Source: Cellulomonas sp. (GTDB taxonomy: Bacteria; Actinomycetota; Actinomycetes; Actinomycetales; Cellulomonadaceae). Taken from it: a DNA stretch of 64,000 nucleotides. The position numbers and the translations under genes are program-made. Of this stretch, positions 7,773 through 16,880 are shown piece after piece; the stretch's first letter is position 1; each line of letters opens with the position of its first letter. The notes under the pieces were generated by a model. The model saw only the letters and a list, made by a program, of their open reading frames with translations, did not search any database and was not told the origin of the DNA. Location of the stretch: positions 85,430-149,429 of the forward strand of contig NZ_JAGIBD010000013.1 of the NCBI RefSeq assembly GCF_017744555.1, in the 5' to 3' direction.

Positions 7773-8489
7773 ATGGCCCAGATCCGGGTGTTCGTCCTGG
7801 ACGACCACGAGGTGGTCCGCCAAGGCCTGCTCCGCCTGATCGACGCCGACCCGACGATGACCGTCGTCGGCGAGGCCGCGACCGCACAGGAAGCGCTGGT
7901 GCGTATCCCGCGGGCGGACGCCGATGTCGCCCTGCTCGACGTTCGGCTTCCGGACGGTTCCGGGGTCGAGGTGTGCCGCGAGCTCGCGTCGCTCGCGCCT
8001 CGCGTCCGATGCCTCATGCTCACGTCGTACGAGGACGACGAGGCCCTCCTGGCCTCGATCACGGCCGGCGCCGCCGGCTACGTGCTCAAGGAGATCCGCG
8101 GCCCGAAGCTGCTCGACGCGATCCGCGTCGTCGGGGCGGGCCGGTCGCTGCTCGATCCGGCGACCACCGCGCGGGTGCTCGAACGGCTGCGGGAGTCGCG
8201 GCAGCACGACGCCCGGCTGGACCTGCTGACCGCGCAGGAGAGCGCCGTGCTCGACCTGATCGGCGAGGGCCTGACCAACCGGGAGATCGCCGACCGCATG
8301 TTCCTCGCGGAGAAGACCGTCAAGAACTACATCTCGAACCTGCTGGCCAAGATCGAGCTGCGTGGCAGGACTCAGGCGGCACTGTTCATCGCCGAGCAGC
8401 ATCGCCTGCACCCCGAGACGTCTCACGGCGTCCCGGGCACAGTGCCGCCCGACCGCGCACCGACCTCCCGCCGCCCCAGTGAGCCCTGA
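7773..8489 (+). CDS. devR: DosR/DevR-like NarL-family response regulator
   Basis: This 238-residue protein has a receiver domain (LDDHEVVRQGLL, phospho-acceptor Asp56 in ALLDVRLPDG, LTSYEDDEAL, Lys in YVLKEI) and a LuxR-type HTH (LTAQESAVLDLIGEGLTNRE and the recognition region MFLAEKTVKNYISNLLAKI). The recognition helix matches M. tuberculosis DosR (AEKTVKNYVSRLLAKL), including the Lys and Asn residues that contact the GGGAC half-site. In Mycobacterium, DosR activates hypoxia and NO dormancy genes. About 30 extra C-terminal residues are probably disordered. The gene sits between the sulfur-relay genes and the cognate kinase. The symbol is by similarity. Confidence 0.9.
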   Translation: MAQIRVFVLDDHEVVRQGLLRLIDADPTMTVVGEAATAQEALVRIPRADADVALLDVRLPDGSGVEVCRELASLAPRVRCLMLTSYEDDEALLASITAGAAGYVLKEIRGPKLLDAIRVVGAGRSLLDPATTARVLERLRESRQHDARLDLLTAQESAVLDLIGEGLTNREIADRMFLAEKTVKNYISNLLAKIELRGRTQAALFIAEQHRLHPETSHGVPGTVPPDRAPTSRRPSEP

Positions 8490-8547
8490 GCTCGGTGGGC
8501 ACCTGCGGGCCGGCAGCGGTGCCCCCCAACAGTCCTATGCTGCGTCG

Positions 8548-10086
8548 ATGGGTGTCGGCGGGGTCGACGCGGGGCAGGACGAGCGGCTGGACGCGCTCAT
8601 GGCCGCCGTCGTGTCGATGTCCACCGAGCTGGACGTCGGCACCGTCCTGCAGCGGCTCGTGGCGGCCGGCTGCAGGCTCACCGGTGCCCGCTACGGCGCC
8701 CTCGGGGTACTCGGGCCGCACGGCGACCTGCAACAGTTCGTGCACCTGGGCATGGATGCGGGGACCGTCGAGCGCATCGGGCACCTGCCCTCGGGGCGCG
8801 GAGTGCTGGGGCACCTCATGTCGAGCCCGCACGTGCTGCGGCTCCACGACCTGACGGCGCATCCCTCTTCCGTCGGGTTCCCGCCCCACCACCCGCCGAT
8901 GCACACGTTCCTCGGCGTTCCCGTCCGGGCTCGCGGCGGCGTCTTCGGCAACCTCTACCTGACCGACAAGGCGGGGGACGCGGACTTCACCGCCCGCGAC
9001 GAGCAGATCGCCGTCGCGCTGGCCGCGGCCGCAGGAGTCGCGGTGGACCATGCGCGCGTGTTCCACCGCACTCGCCAGCACGAGCTGTGGCTCGAGACCG
9101 CCGCGGCGTGCACAGCCACCTTGACCAGCGGCGTGCCACGCGACGAGGCGGTCGCAGCGGTCCTCGCTCGCGTGCGTCGGAGCGCCGGTGCACCGGTCGC
9201 CCACCTGTACCGGGACGACAACATGCCGGAGGCGCTGTCGGGTGACCTGACGGGCCGGGGTCCCGTCCTGCGCGAGGTTCCGGCAGGCTCCTTGCCGGGG
9301 TGGGGGCCGGCGGCGTGGGTCCTCGCCCTGCCGCTGCGCAGCGGTGATCGCTGGCTCGGCGCCTTGGCGCTCTTCTGGCCAGCCCACCGCGAGACGACGC
9401 CCCACGTCGACCTGCCGAGCGTGGCCGGCTTCGGCGAGCAGGTCGCGCTCGCGCTCGACGTCGCAGATGCCCAGTCCGACCGCGCACGGCTCGCCGTGCT
9501 CGAGGAACGTGAGCGGATCGCCCGGGACCTGCACGACATGGTCATTCAGCGGCTGTTCGCGATCGGGCTCGACGTGCAGGGCGCCGCCCAGGACGCGGTC
9601 CGCCCGGATGTCGCCGACCGACTCGAGCACGCGGTCGGCGAGCTCGACGAGACGATCAAGGACATCCGCTCGACCATCTTCAGGCTGGGCTCCCGCGGCG
9701 GATCGCCGGGGACGGGGCTGCGCCACCGCATCGACGCCGAGGTCGTCGGCGCCCGGCGCGTTCTGGGCTTCTTGCCACGGCTGCGCACGGACGGCATCAC
9801 CGCCACGGTTCCCGACGCGGTCGGCGAGGACGCAGTCGCCGTCGTCCGGGAAGCGCTCGCGAACGTCGCCCGGCACGCACGGGCGCACGAGGTCGTGGTG
9901 CGCATCGACGTCGGCCGCGACCTGCTCGTCGAGGTACAGGACGACGGCGTGGGCATGCCCGACGCCGCGACCCCGAGCGGGCTGACGAACCTCGAGGACC
10001 GGGCGGTGCGGCGCGGCGGAACGCTGCAGCTGGTCGCACCGCCAGGCGGGGGCACGCTCCTGCGCTGGTCGGTCCCGCTGACGTGA
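8548..10086 (+). CDS. devS: DosS/DevS-like GAF-domain sensor histidine kinase
   Basis: This 512-residue cytosolic kinase has a first GAF at about residues 20-150, a degenerate second GAF at about 165-300, a HisKA_3 domain with phospho-His329 in RIARDLHDMVIQRLF, and HATPase_c (VVREALANVARHA, DDGVGMPD, SGLTNLEDRA). The first GAF keeps the DosS heme environment, HPSSVGFPPHHPPMHTFLGVPV. His115 aligns with the proximal heme ligand His149 of DosS, and Tyr137 (FGNLY), 22 residues on, aligns with distal Tyr171. Heme-based O2, CO or NO sensing is therefore likely. The ATG at 8548 has no Shine-Dalgarno but has TATGCT 6 nt upstream, so a leaderless transcript is possible; GTG 8479, overlapping devR, is the alternative start. 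Confidence 0.9.
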   Translation: MGVGGVDAGQDERLDALMAAVVSMSTELDVGTVLQRLVAAGCRLTGARYGALGVLGPHGDLQQFVHLGMDAGTVERIGHLPSGRGVLGHLMSSPHVLRLHDLTAHPSSVGFPPHHPPMHTFLGVPVRARGGVFGNLYLTDKAGDADFTARDEQIAVALAAAAGVAVDHARVFHRTRQHELWLETAAACTATLTSGVPRDEAVAAVLARVRRSAGAPVAHLYRDDNMPEALSGDLTGRGPVLREVPAGSLPGWGPAAWVLALPLRSGDRWLGALALFWPAHRETTPHVDLPSVAGFGEQVALALDVADAQSDRARLAVLEERERIARDLHDMVIQRLFAIGLDVQGAAQDAVRPDVADRLEHAVGELDETIKDIRSTIFRLGSRGGSPGTGLRHRIDAEVVGARRVLGFLPRLRTDGITATVPDAVGEDAVAVVREALANVARHARAHEVVVRIDVGRDLLVEVQDDGVGMPDAATPSGLTNLEDRAVRRGGTLQLVAPPGGGTLLRWSVPLT

Positions 10087-10171
10087 GAGGACCGTCGGCC
10101 CCGCCGCGTCGTCGCGGGCCGCGGGCTGGCGACACCTGCATCCCACCGGTGCCACCAACTCCGCACGGGGG

Positions 10172-11044
10172 TCACCTGTCGTCGTGCACGACGAGCACCG
10201 GGCGCGTCGCTTCACGAATCACCCCGGCGCTGACCGAGCCGAGCAGCATGCCGCGGAAGCCGCCGAGTCCACGCGAGCCGACGACCAGCAGCTCAGCATC
10301 GCCCGACAGCGCCGTGAGCGCGTCGACCGGGTCGTCGTCCACGAGCGTCAGGTCGACCATGAGACCGTCGTGCTCGGCGCGGAGCGTCTCCGCCACCACG
10401 TGGGCCGCCTTGTGGGTCGGGTCGTCCTGGTCATCCGTCGACAGCGGCGGCGCGCTGCCCCGGCCGAACGGGTCCGGGATCGTCGGGCGCGCGTGCACCA
10501 GCATGAGTGGCCGACCGCGCATCGTCGCCTCCCGGGCAGCTGCGCTCGCGGCGGCCAGCGACGCCGCGGACCCGTCGACGCCGACGACGACAGGAGCATC
10601 GGGGTCTGCCGGGCGTTGCGGATCGGATCGCACGACGGCCACCGGGCAGTGAGCGTGCGCAGCGACGTGCACGCCAGTCGACCCGGTCCGCGCGCGGCCG
10701 GTCCGCGCGCGCGCCCCGACTACCACGAGCTGCGCACCCTGGCTCACCTCGCGCAGGGCGGGCACGACCTGTCCATGCAGGACCTGGATGCCGACGGACG
10801 TGCCGGGATGCTGCTCGTGCACCCACGACTTCTGGTCGCCGAGGTAGTGCAGCACAGTTGCTTCCGGGTCGTCCCCGACCACGTTCGGGTACCAGCTCCA
10901 CGCCGTGACCAACCAGTCGTCGACGCCACGGACCAGGAGCAGGTGCGCCTGTCGCCGCACCGCCTCCGCCGCCCCCCACTCGAGGGTGCGCGCGCTGCTG
11001 TCCGAGCCGTCGAGGGCGACAACCACGGGACCTTCGGTACGCAT
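10172..11044 (-). CDS. Double-domain universal stress protein (UspA family)
   Basis: This 290-residue protein has two UspA domains. The first (VVVALDGSDSSARTLEWGAAEA to VVVGARARTGRARTGSTGVHVAAHAHCPVAVV) has a degenerate ATP loop; the second (VVVGVDGSAASLAAASAAAREA to VVGSRGLGGFRGMLLGSVSAGVIREATRPVLVV) has the full G-2x-G-9x-G(S) ATP-binding loop. Members of this type in the DosR regulon, such as Rv2623, bind ATP and restrain growth. It is divergent from the usp gene at 11269, and two DosR-type boxes lie between them. It converges on devS. Confidence 0.9.
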   Translation of the reverse strand: MRTEGPVVVALDGSDSSARTLEWGAAEAVRRQAHLLLVRGVDDWLVTAWSWYPNVVGDDPEATVLHYLGDQKSWVHEQHPGTSVGIQVLHGQVVPALREVSQGAQLVVVGARARTGRARTGSTGVHVAAHAHCPVAVVRSDPQRPADPDAPVVVGVDGSAASLAAASAAAREATMRGRPLMLVHARPTIPDPFGRGSAPPLSTDDQDDPTHKAAHVVAETLRAEHDGLMVDLTLVDDDPVDALTALSGDAELLVVGSRGLGGFRGMLLGSVSAGVIREATRPVLVVHDDR

Positions 11045-11138
11045 GAGATGCCTCCTCGTTCTTGCGCGTCGGTGTACCGGACGAACGCCGGCGACTCCGG
11101 CTGATCTCCACGCTCCTCTCTGCGGCTACGCGGGTCTC

Positions 11139-11152
11139 GGGACCTGGGTCCC
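11139..11152. promoter_or_regulatory. DosR-type box 1 between divergent usp genes
   Basis: GGGACCTGGGTCCC is a 12/14 perfect palindrome that matches the DosR core GGGAC-N4-GTCCC. It is 95 nt upstream of the minus-strand usp and 117 nt upstream of the plus-strand usp-ATPase operon, so it can serve both. Confidence 0.7.
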
Positions 11153-11182
11153 TGTTCTCGCCGCGACTGGGCCGCCGGCTTC

Positions 11183-11196
11183 GGGACCTCCGGCCC
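11183..11196. promoter_or_regulatory. DosR-type box 2 between divergent usp genes
   Basis: GGGACCTCCGGCCC sits 44 bp (about four helical turns) from box 1 and 73 nt upstream of the plus-strand usp. The same 14-mer recurs on the minus strand at 16859-16872. Confidence 0.6.
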
Positions 11197-11268
11197 TGCC
11201 GCGCCACACGTGCGCGCAGGAGGGTGGAGGTGTCGCCGCGGGCAGCGGCCCGTCACCGGAGGTGGCGC

Positions 11269-12096
11269 ATGAACGGCCCAGTCGTCGTCGGGTACGACGG
11301 ATCTCCCCAGGCTCTCAGTGCGCTGGCGTGGGCGACCCAGGAGGCGCGCCGCGAGCAGCTTCCGCTCCGGGTGGTGCACGTCTCGGAGTTCGGCAGCACC
11401 GTCCTCGACGAAGGTGTGCACCACGCGCGCAGCATCGCCCCCGACGTCGAGATCGACGCGTCCCTCGACGTGTGCGGGGACGCCCCGGGAACGCTGGTCG
11501 ACGAGGGAACGTGCGCGAGCCTCCTGGTCGTGGGTTCGCGCGGCCGCGGCTTGCTCAGCGGGCTCCTGCTGGGTTCGGTCAGTGCGGCCGTCGCCGCGCA
11601 CGCGGACTGTCCCGTGGCCGTGGTGCGACGCCGCGCCGACTCCGCGCGGGCCGCACGCTTGCCGGTCGTGGTGGGGGTGGACGACAGCCCGGCCGGCGCA
11701 GGCGCTCTCGACCTCGCGCTCGCGCAGGCGTCGCACCGCGAGGCACCGCTCGTCGTGGTGCGCGCGTGGGACATGCCGACCGTGCTGGGGTCGGTCCTGC
11801 CCGGCGCGCCGCAGGAGGTCGAGGTCCAGCGCGCGGCAGAGGCGTCGCTCGCCGAGACCATGGCCGGTCGCGCCGATCGGTTCCCGGACGTCACGGCGCG
11901 CCCCGTCGTCCGACGCGGTGCCCCCGCTGCCGTGCTGCTCGAGGCCGCTCACAACGCGCAGCTGCTGGTCGTGGGATCGCGCGGGCGAGGGTGCTTCCTC
12001 GGGCTGCTGCTAGGGTCCGTGAGCCAGGCGGTGCTTCACGAGTCGCGCTGCCCCGTCATGGTCGCGCACGCCCGGGTAGGGGCGCGCGGACGATGA
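11269..12096 (+). CDS. Double-domain universal stress protein (UspA family)
   Basis: This 275-residue protein has two UspA domains, both with intact ATP-loop motifs (VVGSRGRGLLSGLLLGSVSAAVAAHADCPVAVV and VVGSRGRGCFLGLLLGSVSQAVLHESRCPVMVA segments). It differs from the three MRTDGPVV-type paralogues nearby and belongs to a separate Usp lineage. GGAGGTG lies 5 nt before the ATG at 11269. The last 4 nt overlap the P-type ATPase start (ATGA), so translation is coupled, echoing the link between Usp proteins and the ATPase CtpF in the mycobacterial DosR regulon. Confidence 0.9.
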   Translation: MNGPVVVGYDGSPQALSALAWATQEARREQLPLRVVHVSEFGSTVLDEGVHHARSIAPDVEIDASLDVCGDAPGTLVDEGTCASLLVVGSRGRGLLSGLLLGSVSAAVAAHADCPVAVVRRRADSARAARLPVVVGVDDSPAGAGALDLALAQASHREAPLVVVRAWDMPTVLGSVLPGAPQEVEVQRAAEASLAETMAGRADRFPDVTARPVVRRGAPAAVLLEAAHNAQLLVVGSRGRGCFLGLLLGSVSQAVLHESRCPVMVAHARVGARGR

Positions 12097-14846
12097 ACGC
12101 CGGTGCGACGGTGCCCTCGCGCACGTCCGGGCCGGATCCCGGCCAGTCGACCACACCGGGTACGCCGACCATGTGCGGCACGGTGGACGACGGCGGCCCT
12201 CGGCAGCGGGACGAGGCGGCCCGCCGCGGACGGTCGGCCGGGCTGTCGGGCGACGAGGCACGCGAGCGACTCAGGGCCGACGGGCCGAACCGTCTGCCGC
12301 CACCCCCCGGACCGCATCCGGTACGTGAGCTCCTGCGCCAGATGGTGCACTTCTTCGCGGTCATGCTGTGGTGCGCCGCGGGCCTGGCGTGGCTCGGAGG
12401 GATGCCCGTCCTGGCGGCCGCCATCGCCACCGTGGTGCTCCTGAACGGCGTCTTCTCGTTCGTCCAGGAGCACGCGGCCGACCAGGCGGCCGCCCGGCTG
12501 CGCGACATGCTGCCGCTGCGCGCGACCGTGCGCCGCGACGGCGCGACCATGCAGGTCGACGCGTCCGAGCTCGTCGTCGGTGACCTCGTGGTGCTGACCG
12601 CCGGAGACAGGGTGTGCGCGGACGTGGAGGTGATCGACACCAGCGAGGTGGCCGTCGACGAGTCGCTGCTGACCGGCGAGAGCCGCCCGGCCAGGCACGG
12701 CCGCGGCGAGCGCGTGCTCGCCGGGACCTACGTCGTCCAGGGTCGCACCGAGGCCGAGGTCGTCGCGGTCGCAGGCGGGACGCGGATCGCGGAGATCGCC
12801 GCCGTGATGGAACGCGCGGCACGACCCAGGAGTCCGTTGACCCGAGCCCTGCACCGAGTGATCCGGGTCGTCGCCACTGTCGCGCTCTGTCTCGGGGCCG
12901 GCGCCTTCCTCGTGTCGCTCGTCCTCGGGCGGCCGCCGGGCGAGAGCTATCTGTTCGCGATCGGGGTCACCGTCGCGCTCGTGCCCGAGGGGTTGCTGCC
13001 CACCGTCACCCTCTCGCTGTCCCGAGCCGCGCAGCGGATGGCGCACCGGCACGCCCTGGTCCGCAGGCTCGACGCCGTCGGGACCCTGGGGTGCACGACG
13101 TACATCTGCACCGACAAGACCGGCACGCTCACCCAGAACCAGATGAGCGTCGTCCAGGCGTGGACCCCCGCAGGTCCGGTCGGGCTGCACGGTACGGGCT
13201 ACGCACCGACGGCCGAGGTCCACGGTGAGCCGGCCGCCGTCGCTGCGGCCCGACGAGCCGCCTCTAGCGCGGCCCGCTGCGTGCCCGACGCCGGTACGAC
13301 CTTCCAGGGCGGTCGCTGGACAGCCGTCGGCGACCCGATGGATGCCGCGTTGCAGGTCCTCGCAGGACGGCTCGGCGTACCCGAGCGGCCCCGAGCCGAC
13401 GAGCACACCCCGTTCGACCCGCGGCTGCGCCGATCGTCCGCCTGGGACGCGGACGGCTTGCACGTCCTGGGCGCACCCGATGCGGTCCTCCCCCTGTGCG
13501 CACCGTGCCCCGGGGCCGAGTCGGCACTCGACCAGCTCGCGGGTGCAGGGCTGCGTGTGGTCGCGGTTGCCTGCCGTCCGCCGTACGCGGGGACGGAGCC
13601 AGGTGGCCACCCCGTGCCGTCCGCTGCCGCCGGAAGCCTGACGCTGCTCGCCCTGCTGGCGCTGTCCGACCCTCCGCGCGACGACGTCGCCGAGGCGGTG
13701 GCGCTGGTGCGCCAGGCAGGCATCCGGCTCGCCATGGTGACAGGCGACCACCCCGCGACCGCCGTCGCCGTCGCCCGCGAGGTCGGGCTGGTCGGCGACT
13801 CCCCCACCGTGGTGTCCGGCACTGCGCTTCCGGCGGACGACGCAGTGCTCGGCGCCCTGCTCGACCGCGACGAGGTGGTGGTCGCTCGCGTCGCCCCCGA
13901 GGACAAGCTGCGCATCGCCCGTGTCCTGCAGGAACGCGGCCATGTGGTGGCCATGACCGGCGACGGCGTCAACGACGGGCCCGCGCTGCGCGCGGCGGAC
14001 ATCGGGATCGCCATGGGGGCGTCGGGCAGCGACGTCGCGCGCGAGGCGGCGGACATCGTGCTGCTCGACGACCACTTCGGCAGCATCGTGGCGGCGGTCG
14101 AGCTGGGCCGGTCGACTTTCGGCAACATCCGCCGGTTCCTGACCTACCACCTCACCGACAACGTCGCCGAGCTCGCACCGTTCGTCGTCTGGGCGTTGTC
14201 CGGCGGCCGGATCCCGCTCGCGATCACCGTGCTGCAGGTCCTCGCCCTGGACATCGGCACCGACCTCCTCCCCGCCCTGGCGCTCGGCGCTGAACCCCCG
14301 AACCGCCGGTCGATGCAGGGACGACGGCTCGAGACGCTCGTCGACCGGACCGTGCTGCGCAGGGCGTTCGGCGTGCTCGGACCCACGGAGGCCGCGGTGT
14401 CGGTCGGCGCGTTCCTCGTCGTGCTGACCGCCGGCGGATGGGCGCTCGGCGGCGCGGTCTCGTCGTCCCTGCTCTCGGAGGCCTCAGGTGTGGCGTTCAG
14501 CGCGATCGTGCTGGCACAGCTGGCCAACGCCTACGCGTGCCGGAGCGAGAGCCGCTGGGTCGGCGTCACCGGCGTCCGCGGCAACCCGCTGCTCGCGTGG
14601 GCGGTCGTCGTCGAGCTCGTCCTGCTCGGGGCGTTCCTCGTCGTCCCGCCGCTCCCGGCGCTGCTCGGAGGGACCTTCCCCGGCTTCGGCGGCTGGCTGC
14701 TCGCAGCGACAGCCGTGCCCGCGGTCCTTGCGGCCGACACCACGGACAAGGCCTTCCGCGCCCGCCGGCGAACCGCGGTGCCACCACGGGTGGCCGTCGT
14801 GGCAGGCGTCTCGGCGGGGATCCCGCCGGTCCCAAGGCACGTGTGA
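12093..14846 (+). CDS. P2-type cation-transporting ATPase (CtpF/Na,K-ATPase-like)
   Basis: This 917-residue pump has an N-terminal cation-ATPase domain (LSGDEARERLRADGPNRLPPPP), actuator LLTGES, membrane motif VALVPEGLLPTVTLS, phosphorylation motif DKTGTLT with Asp341, hinge TGDGVNDGPALRAADIGIAMG, and C-terminal helices including LDIGTDLLPALALGAEPP. PEGLLP in M4 and D-GTD-LPA-E in M6 are the Na,K/H,K (type IIC) and CtpF signature rather than heavy-metal CPx. The ion (Ca2+, Na+ or K+) is not determinable. In M. tuberculosis ctpF is DosR-controlled; here the gene is translationally coupled to a usp behind two DosR-type boxes. ATG at 12093; a later Met at about codon 27 is possible. Confidence 0.92.
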   Translation: MNAGATVPSRTSGPDPGQSTTPGTPTMCGTVDDGGPRQRDEAARRGRSAGLSGDEARERLRADGPNRLPPPPGPHPVRELLRQMVHFFAVMLWCAAGLAWLGGMPVLAAAIATVVLLNGVFSFVQEHAADQAAARLRDMLPLRATVRRDGATMQVDASELVVGDLVVLTAGDRVCADVEVIDTSEVAVDESLLTGESRPARHGRGERVLAGTYVVQGRTEAEVVAVAGGTRIAEIAAVMERAARPRSPLTRALHRVIRVVATVALCLGAGAFLVSLVLGRPPGESYLFAIGVTVALVPEGLLPTVTLSLSRAAQRMAHRHALVRRLDAVGTLGCTTYICTDKTGTLTQNQMSVVQAWTPAGPVGLHGTGYAPTAEVHGEPAAVAAARRAASSAARCVPDAGTTFQGGRWTAVGDPMDAALQVLAGRLGVPERPRADEHTPFDPRLRRSSAWDADGLHVLGAPDAVLPLCAPCPGAESALDQLAGAGLRVVAVACRPPYAGTEPGGHPVPSAAAGSLTLLALLALSDPPRDDVAEAVALVRQAGIRLAMVTGDHPATAVAVAREVGLVGDSPTVVSGTALPADDAVLGALLDRDEVVVARVAPEDKLRIARVLQERGHVVAMTGDGVNDGPALRAADIGIAMGASGSDVAREAADIVLLDDHFGSIVAAVELGRSTFGNIRRFLTYHLTDNVAELAPFVVWALSGGRIPLAITVLQVLALDIGTDLLPALALGAEPPNRRSMQGRRLETLVDRTVLRRAFGVLGPTEAAVSVGAFLVVLTAGGWALGGAVSSSLLSEASGVAFSAIVLAQLANAYACRSESRWVGVTGVRGNPLLAWAVVVELVLLGAFLVVPPLPALLGGTFPGFGGWLLAATAVPAVLAADTTDKAFRARRRTAVPPRVAVVAGVSAGIPPVPRHV

Positions 14847-14888
14847 TGGACCGTCGACCGGCCCGACGCACTCGTGCGCGCCGCACCG

Positions 14889-15125
14889 TCATGGGATGCG
14901 CGGGAAGATCCGCCCCTTGGTGAGGTACAGGATCGGTCCCACGAAGTCCACGGCGATGGCCGCCGCCCACAGCGGCTTACGTCCCCGCACGAGCGCCGCC
15001 GGCCGGGTGGCGAGGTCCGCCCACGCCAACGCGGCCAGTCCGACCTGAACCGCGCCCAGCCCGACTGCGGCCGCCCGTTCAGGCCCGTTGAGGTCGCGCC
15101 AGTGCATATGCAGCTGCACGTTCAT
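14889..15125 (-). CDS. Small PLDc_N-type two-helix membrane protein
   Basis: This 78-residue protein has two membrane helices (AAAVGLGAVQVGLAALAWADL and LWAAAIAVDFVGPILYLTKG). The second ends in the DFVGPILYL-KGR pattern typical of the PLDc_N domain, the membrane anchor found at the N-terminus of cardiolipin synthases but common alone in Actinobacteria. Function alone is unknown. AAGGAG lies 7 nt before the ATG. It converges on the P-ATPase gene. Confidence 0.8.
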   Translation of the reverse strand: MNVQLHMHWRDLNGPERAAAVGLGAVQVGLAALAWADLATRPAALVRGRKPLWAAAIAVDFVGPILYLTKGRIFPRIP

Positions 15126-15404
15126 CGCTCCGCTCCTTCGTGTGTCTTCCGGCGCTCCATTCCCATCGTCGGTCGGCAGCGCACCGACCGGCAGAGCATT
15201 TCGACCCTGATCCAGCCCGCCCTCCGAGCCGCGGGACGCGGCACGAGACTTTCGACGCTCGGCCGTCCCTTGCTCGCGGTGTACGCGAAGCGTCAGCGAG
15301 CGGGGCGATGCCCACCGACGGACGAGCACCGCAGCCTTGAGAAGGCGACGGTGTCCCCGTCGAGGTCCGCATCACGGGACCGTTGTCGCCGCTGCGCGCT
15401 CCGG

Positions 15405-16787
15405 TCAGTCCAGCAGCACCTTCTCGCCGCGGCGTGGGACGGTGACCGCGCAGTCCAGCTCCTGCCGGACGCGGTCCGCCAGCGCCAGCGCAGCGTGTTC
15501 CTCACCGTGCACGACGTACACGGACGCAGGCGGCCGAGGCATCGCCCGCAGCCAGTCGAGCAGCTCGTCGGCGTCCGCGTGGACCGAGAACCCCTCGTCC
15601 TGGATCACCTCCGCGCGCACCGGCACGTAGCGTCCTTGGATCTTGACCTCGCGCGCGCCGTCGACCAGGGCTCGGCCACGCGTGCCTGGCGCCTGGAAGC
15701 CGGTCAGGACGACGCAGCTCAGGCGGTCCGGCAGCCAGTGACGCAGGTGGTGGACCACCCGTCCGCCGGAGGCCATGCCGGACGCCGAGACGACGATGCA
15801 CGGCGCCCCCGGCTCGTTGAGCGCCATCGACTCCTCGGGAGTCCGGGCCAGGCGCAACGTCGGCAGGTCGACGAGGTCGGGGCCGATGCCCGGTCGCAGC
15901 TCACCGCGCGTCGCTGCCGCTCGGTAGACGTCCAGCGCCGCCAGTGCCATCGGGCTGTCCGCCACGACGGGGACGGCAGGGATCGCACCGGTGCGCATGA
16001 GCTCGGCGAGCTCCATGAGGACGAGCACCGTCCGGTCGATCGCGAACGCGGCGAGGAGGACGGAGCCGCCGCGAGCAAGGGTCCGGCGGACGCTGGCGGC
16101 CAGCTCGGCGTGGTGGGAGCCACTCGGTGAGTGCACGCGGTCGCCGTACGTCGACTCGATCACGACGGTGCGTGCGTCGAGGGGGGCAGCTCGCGGCGCC
16201 AGAACCGGGTGCGCTGGTCGGCCGAGATCGCCGGAGAACAGCACGCGCGACGCCCCCGCCTGCACCTGGACGGCTGCGGAGCCCAGGACGTGACCGGCGG
16301 GAGACAGCACGGCCCGTATCCCGTCGGCGATCTCCACGTCGTCGCCGTAGCCGACCGGTCGGAACCGCGCGACGGCCCGCTCGGCGTCGGCAAGGGTGTA
16401 CAGCGGCAGGGGCGGGTCGTGCCGGGAGTAGCCGCCGGCTCGAGCGAACTGCGCTTCCCGTTCGTTGAGGTGCCCGCTGTCCCGCAGCACGATCGCCGCC
16501 AGTGCGGCCGTCGACTCGGTGAGCCAGACCGGCCCCGCGAACCCGTCACGCACGAGGACCGGCAGGTACCCGCAGTGGTCCAGGTGCGCATGCGTGATGA
16601 CGACCGCGTCGATGCTCTCAGGCGCGACCGCGAACGGTTCCCAGTTGAGGCGTCGCCACCGGCGCTCGCCCTGATAGAGACCACAATCCACGAGGATCCG
16701 GCCACCGGCCCGCTCCACCAGGTGGGCGCTCCCTGTGACCGTCCCGGCCGCTCCCAGGAAGCTGAGGACACTCTGCTGCTCGTCCAT
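15405..16787 (-). CDS. Beta-CASP metallo-beta-lactamase RNA hydrolase (CPSF/Ysh1-like)
   Basis: This 460-residue enzyme has the MBL zinc motifs HAHLDHCG (residues 66-73), SPAGHVLGSA, FSGDLGRP and ESTYGDR, followed by the beta-CASP inserts (SPMALAALDVY, VVSASGMASGGRVVHHLRHWLPD) and the C-terminal motifs GFSVHADADELLDWL and VHGEEHAAL. The architecture is that of the archaeal/bacterial CPSF-type ribonucleases (TTHA0252 type) rather than RNase J. The predicted role is zinc-dependent cleavage of RNA. GGAGGGTC precedes the ATG at 16787. A DosR-type box lies 72 nt upstream (16859-16872), which suggests induction under hypoxia. Confidence 0.9.
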   Translation of the reverse strand: MDEQQSVLSFLGAAGTVTGSAHLVERAGGRILVDCGLYQGERRWRRLNWEPFAVAPESIDAVVITHAHLDHCGYLPVLVRDGFAGPVWLTESTAALAAIVLRDSGHLNEREAQFARAGGYSRHDPPLPLYTLADAERAVARFRPVGYGDDVEIADGIRAVLSPAGHVLGSAAVQVQAGASRVLFSGDLGRPAHPVLAPRAAPLDARTVVIESTYGDRVHSPSGSHHAELAASVRRTLARGGSVLLAAFAIDRTVLVLMELAELMRTGAIPAVPVVADSPMALAALDVYRAAATRGELRPGIGPDLVDLPTLRLARTPEESMALNEPGAPCIVVSASGMASGGRVVHHLRHWLPDRLSCVVLTGFQAPGTRGRALVDGAREVKIQGRYVPVRAEVIQDEGFSVHADADELLDWLRAMPRPPASVYVVHGEEHAALALADRVRQELDCAVTVPRRGEKVLLD

Positions 16788-16858
16788 GACCCTCCGTCCG
16801 GGTCGGCGCACCGTACGTCGATGCCTCCAGCGTGCTCGGTCGCGTATGTGGAGCCGTA

Positions 16859-16872
16859 GGGCCGGAGGTCCC
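16859..16872 (-). promoter_or_regulatory. DosR-type box upstream of the beta-CASP hydrolase gene
   Basis: On the minus strand this is GGGACCTCCGGCCC, identical to the box at 11183-11196. It lies 72 nt upstream of the hydrolase start, in the gap after the usp gene that ends at 16881. Confidence 0.6.
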
Positions 16873-16880
16873 CTCGAGCA

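Noticed and set aside
12036..14150. Minus-strand open frame across the P-type ATPase
   Set aside because: Shadow of a gene with full P-ATPase motifs.
15376..15389. GGGACCGTTGTCGC as a seventh DosR box
   Set aside because: One core base is wrong and it sits 250 nt from the nearest downstream start (15125), so I did not list it.
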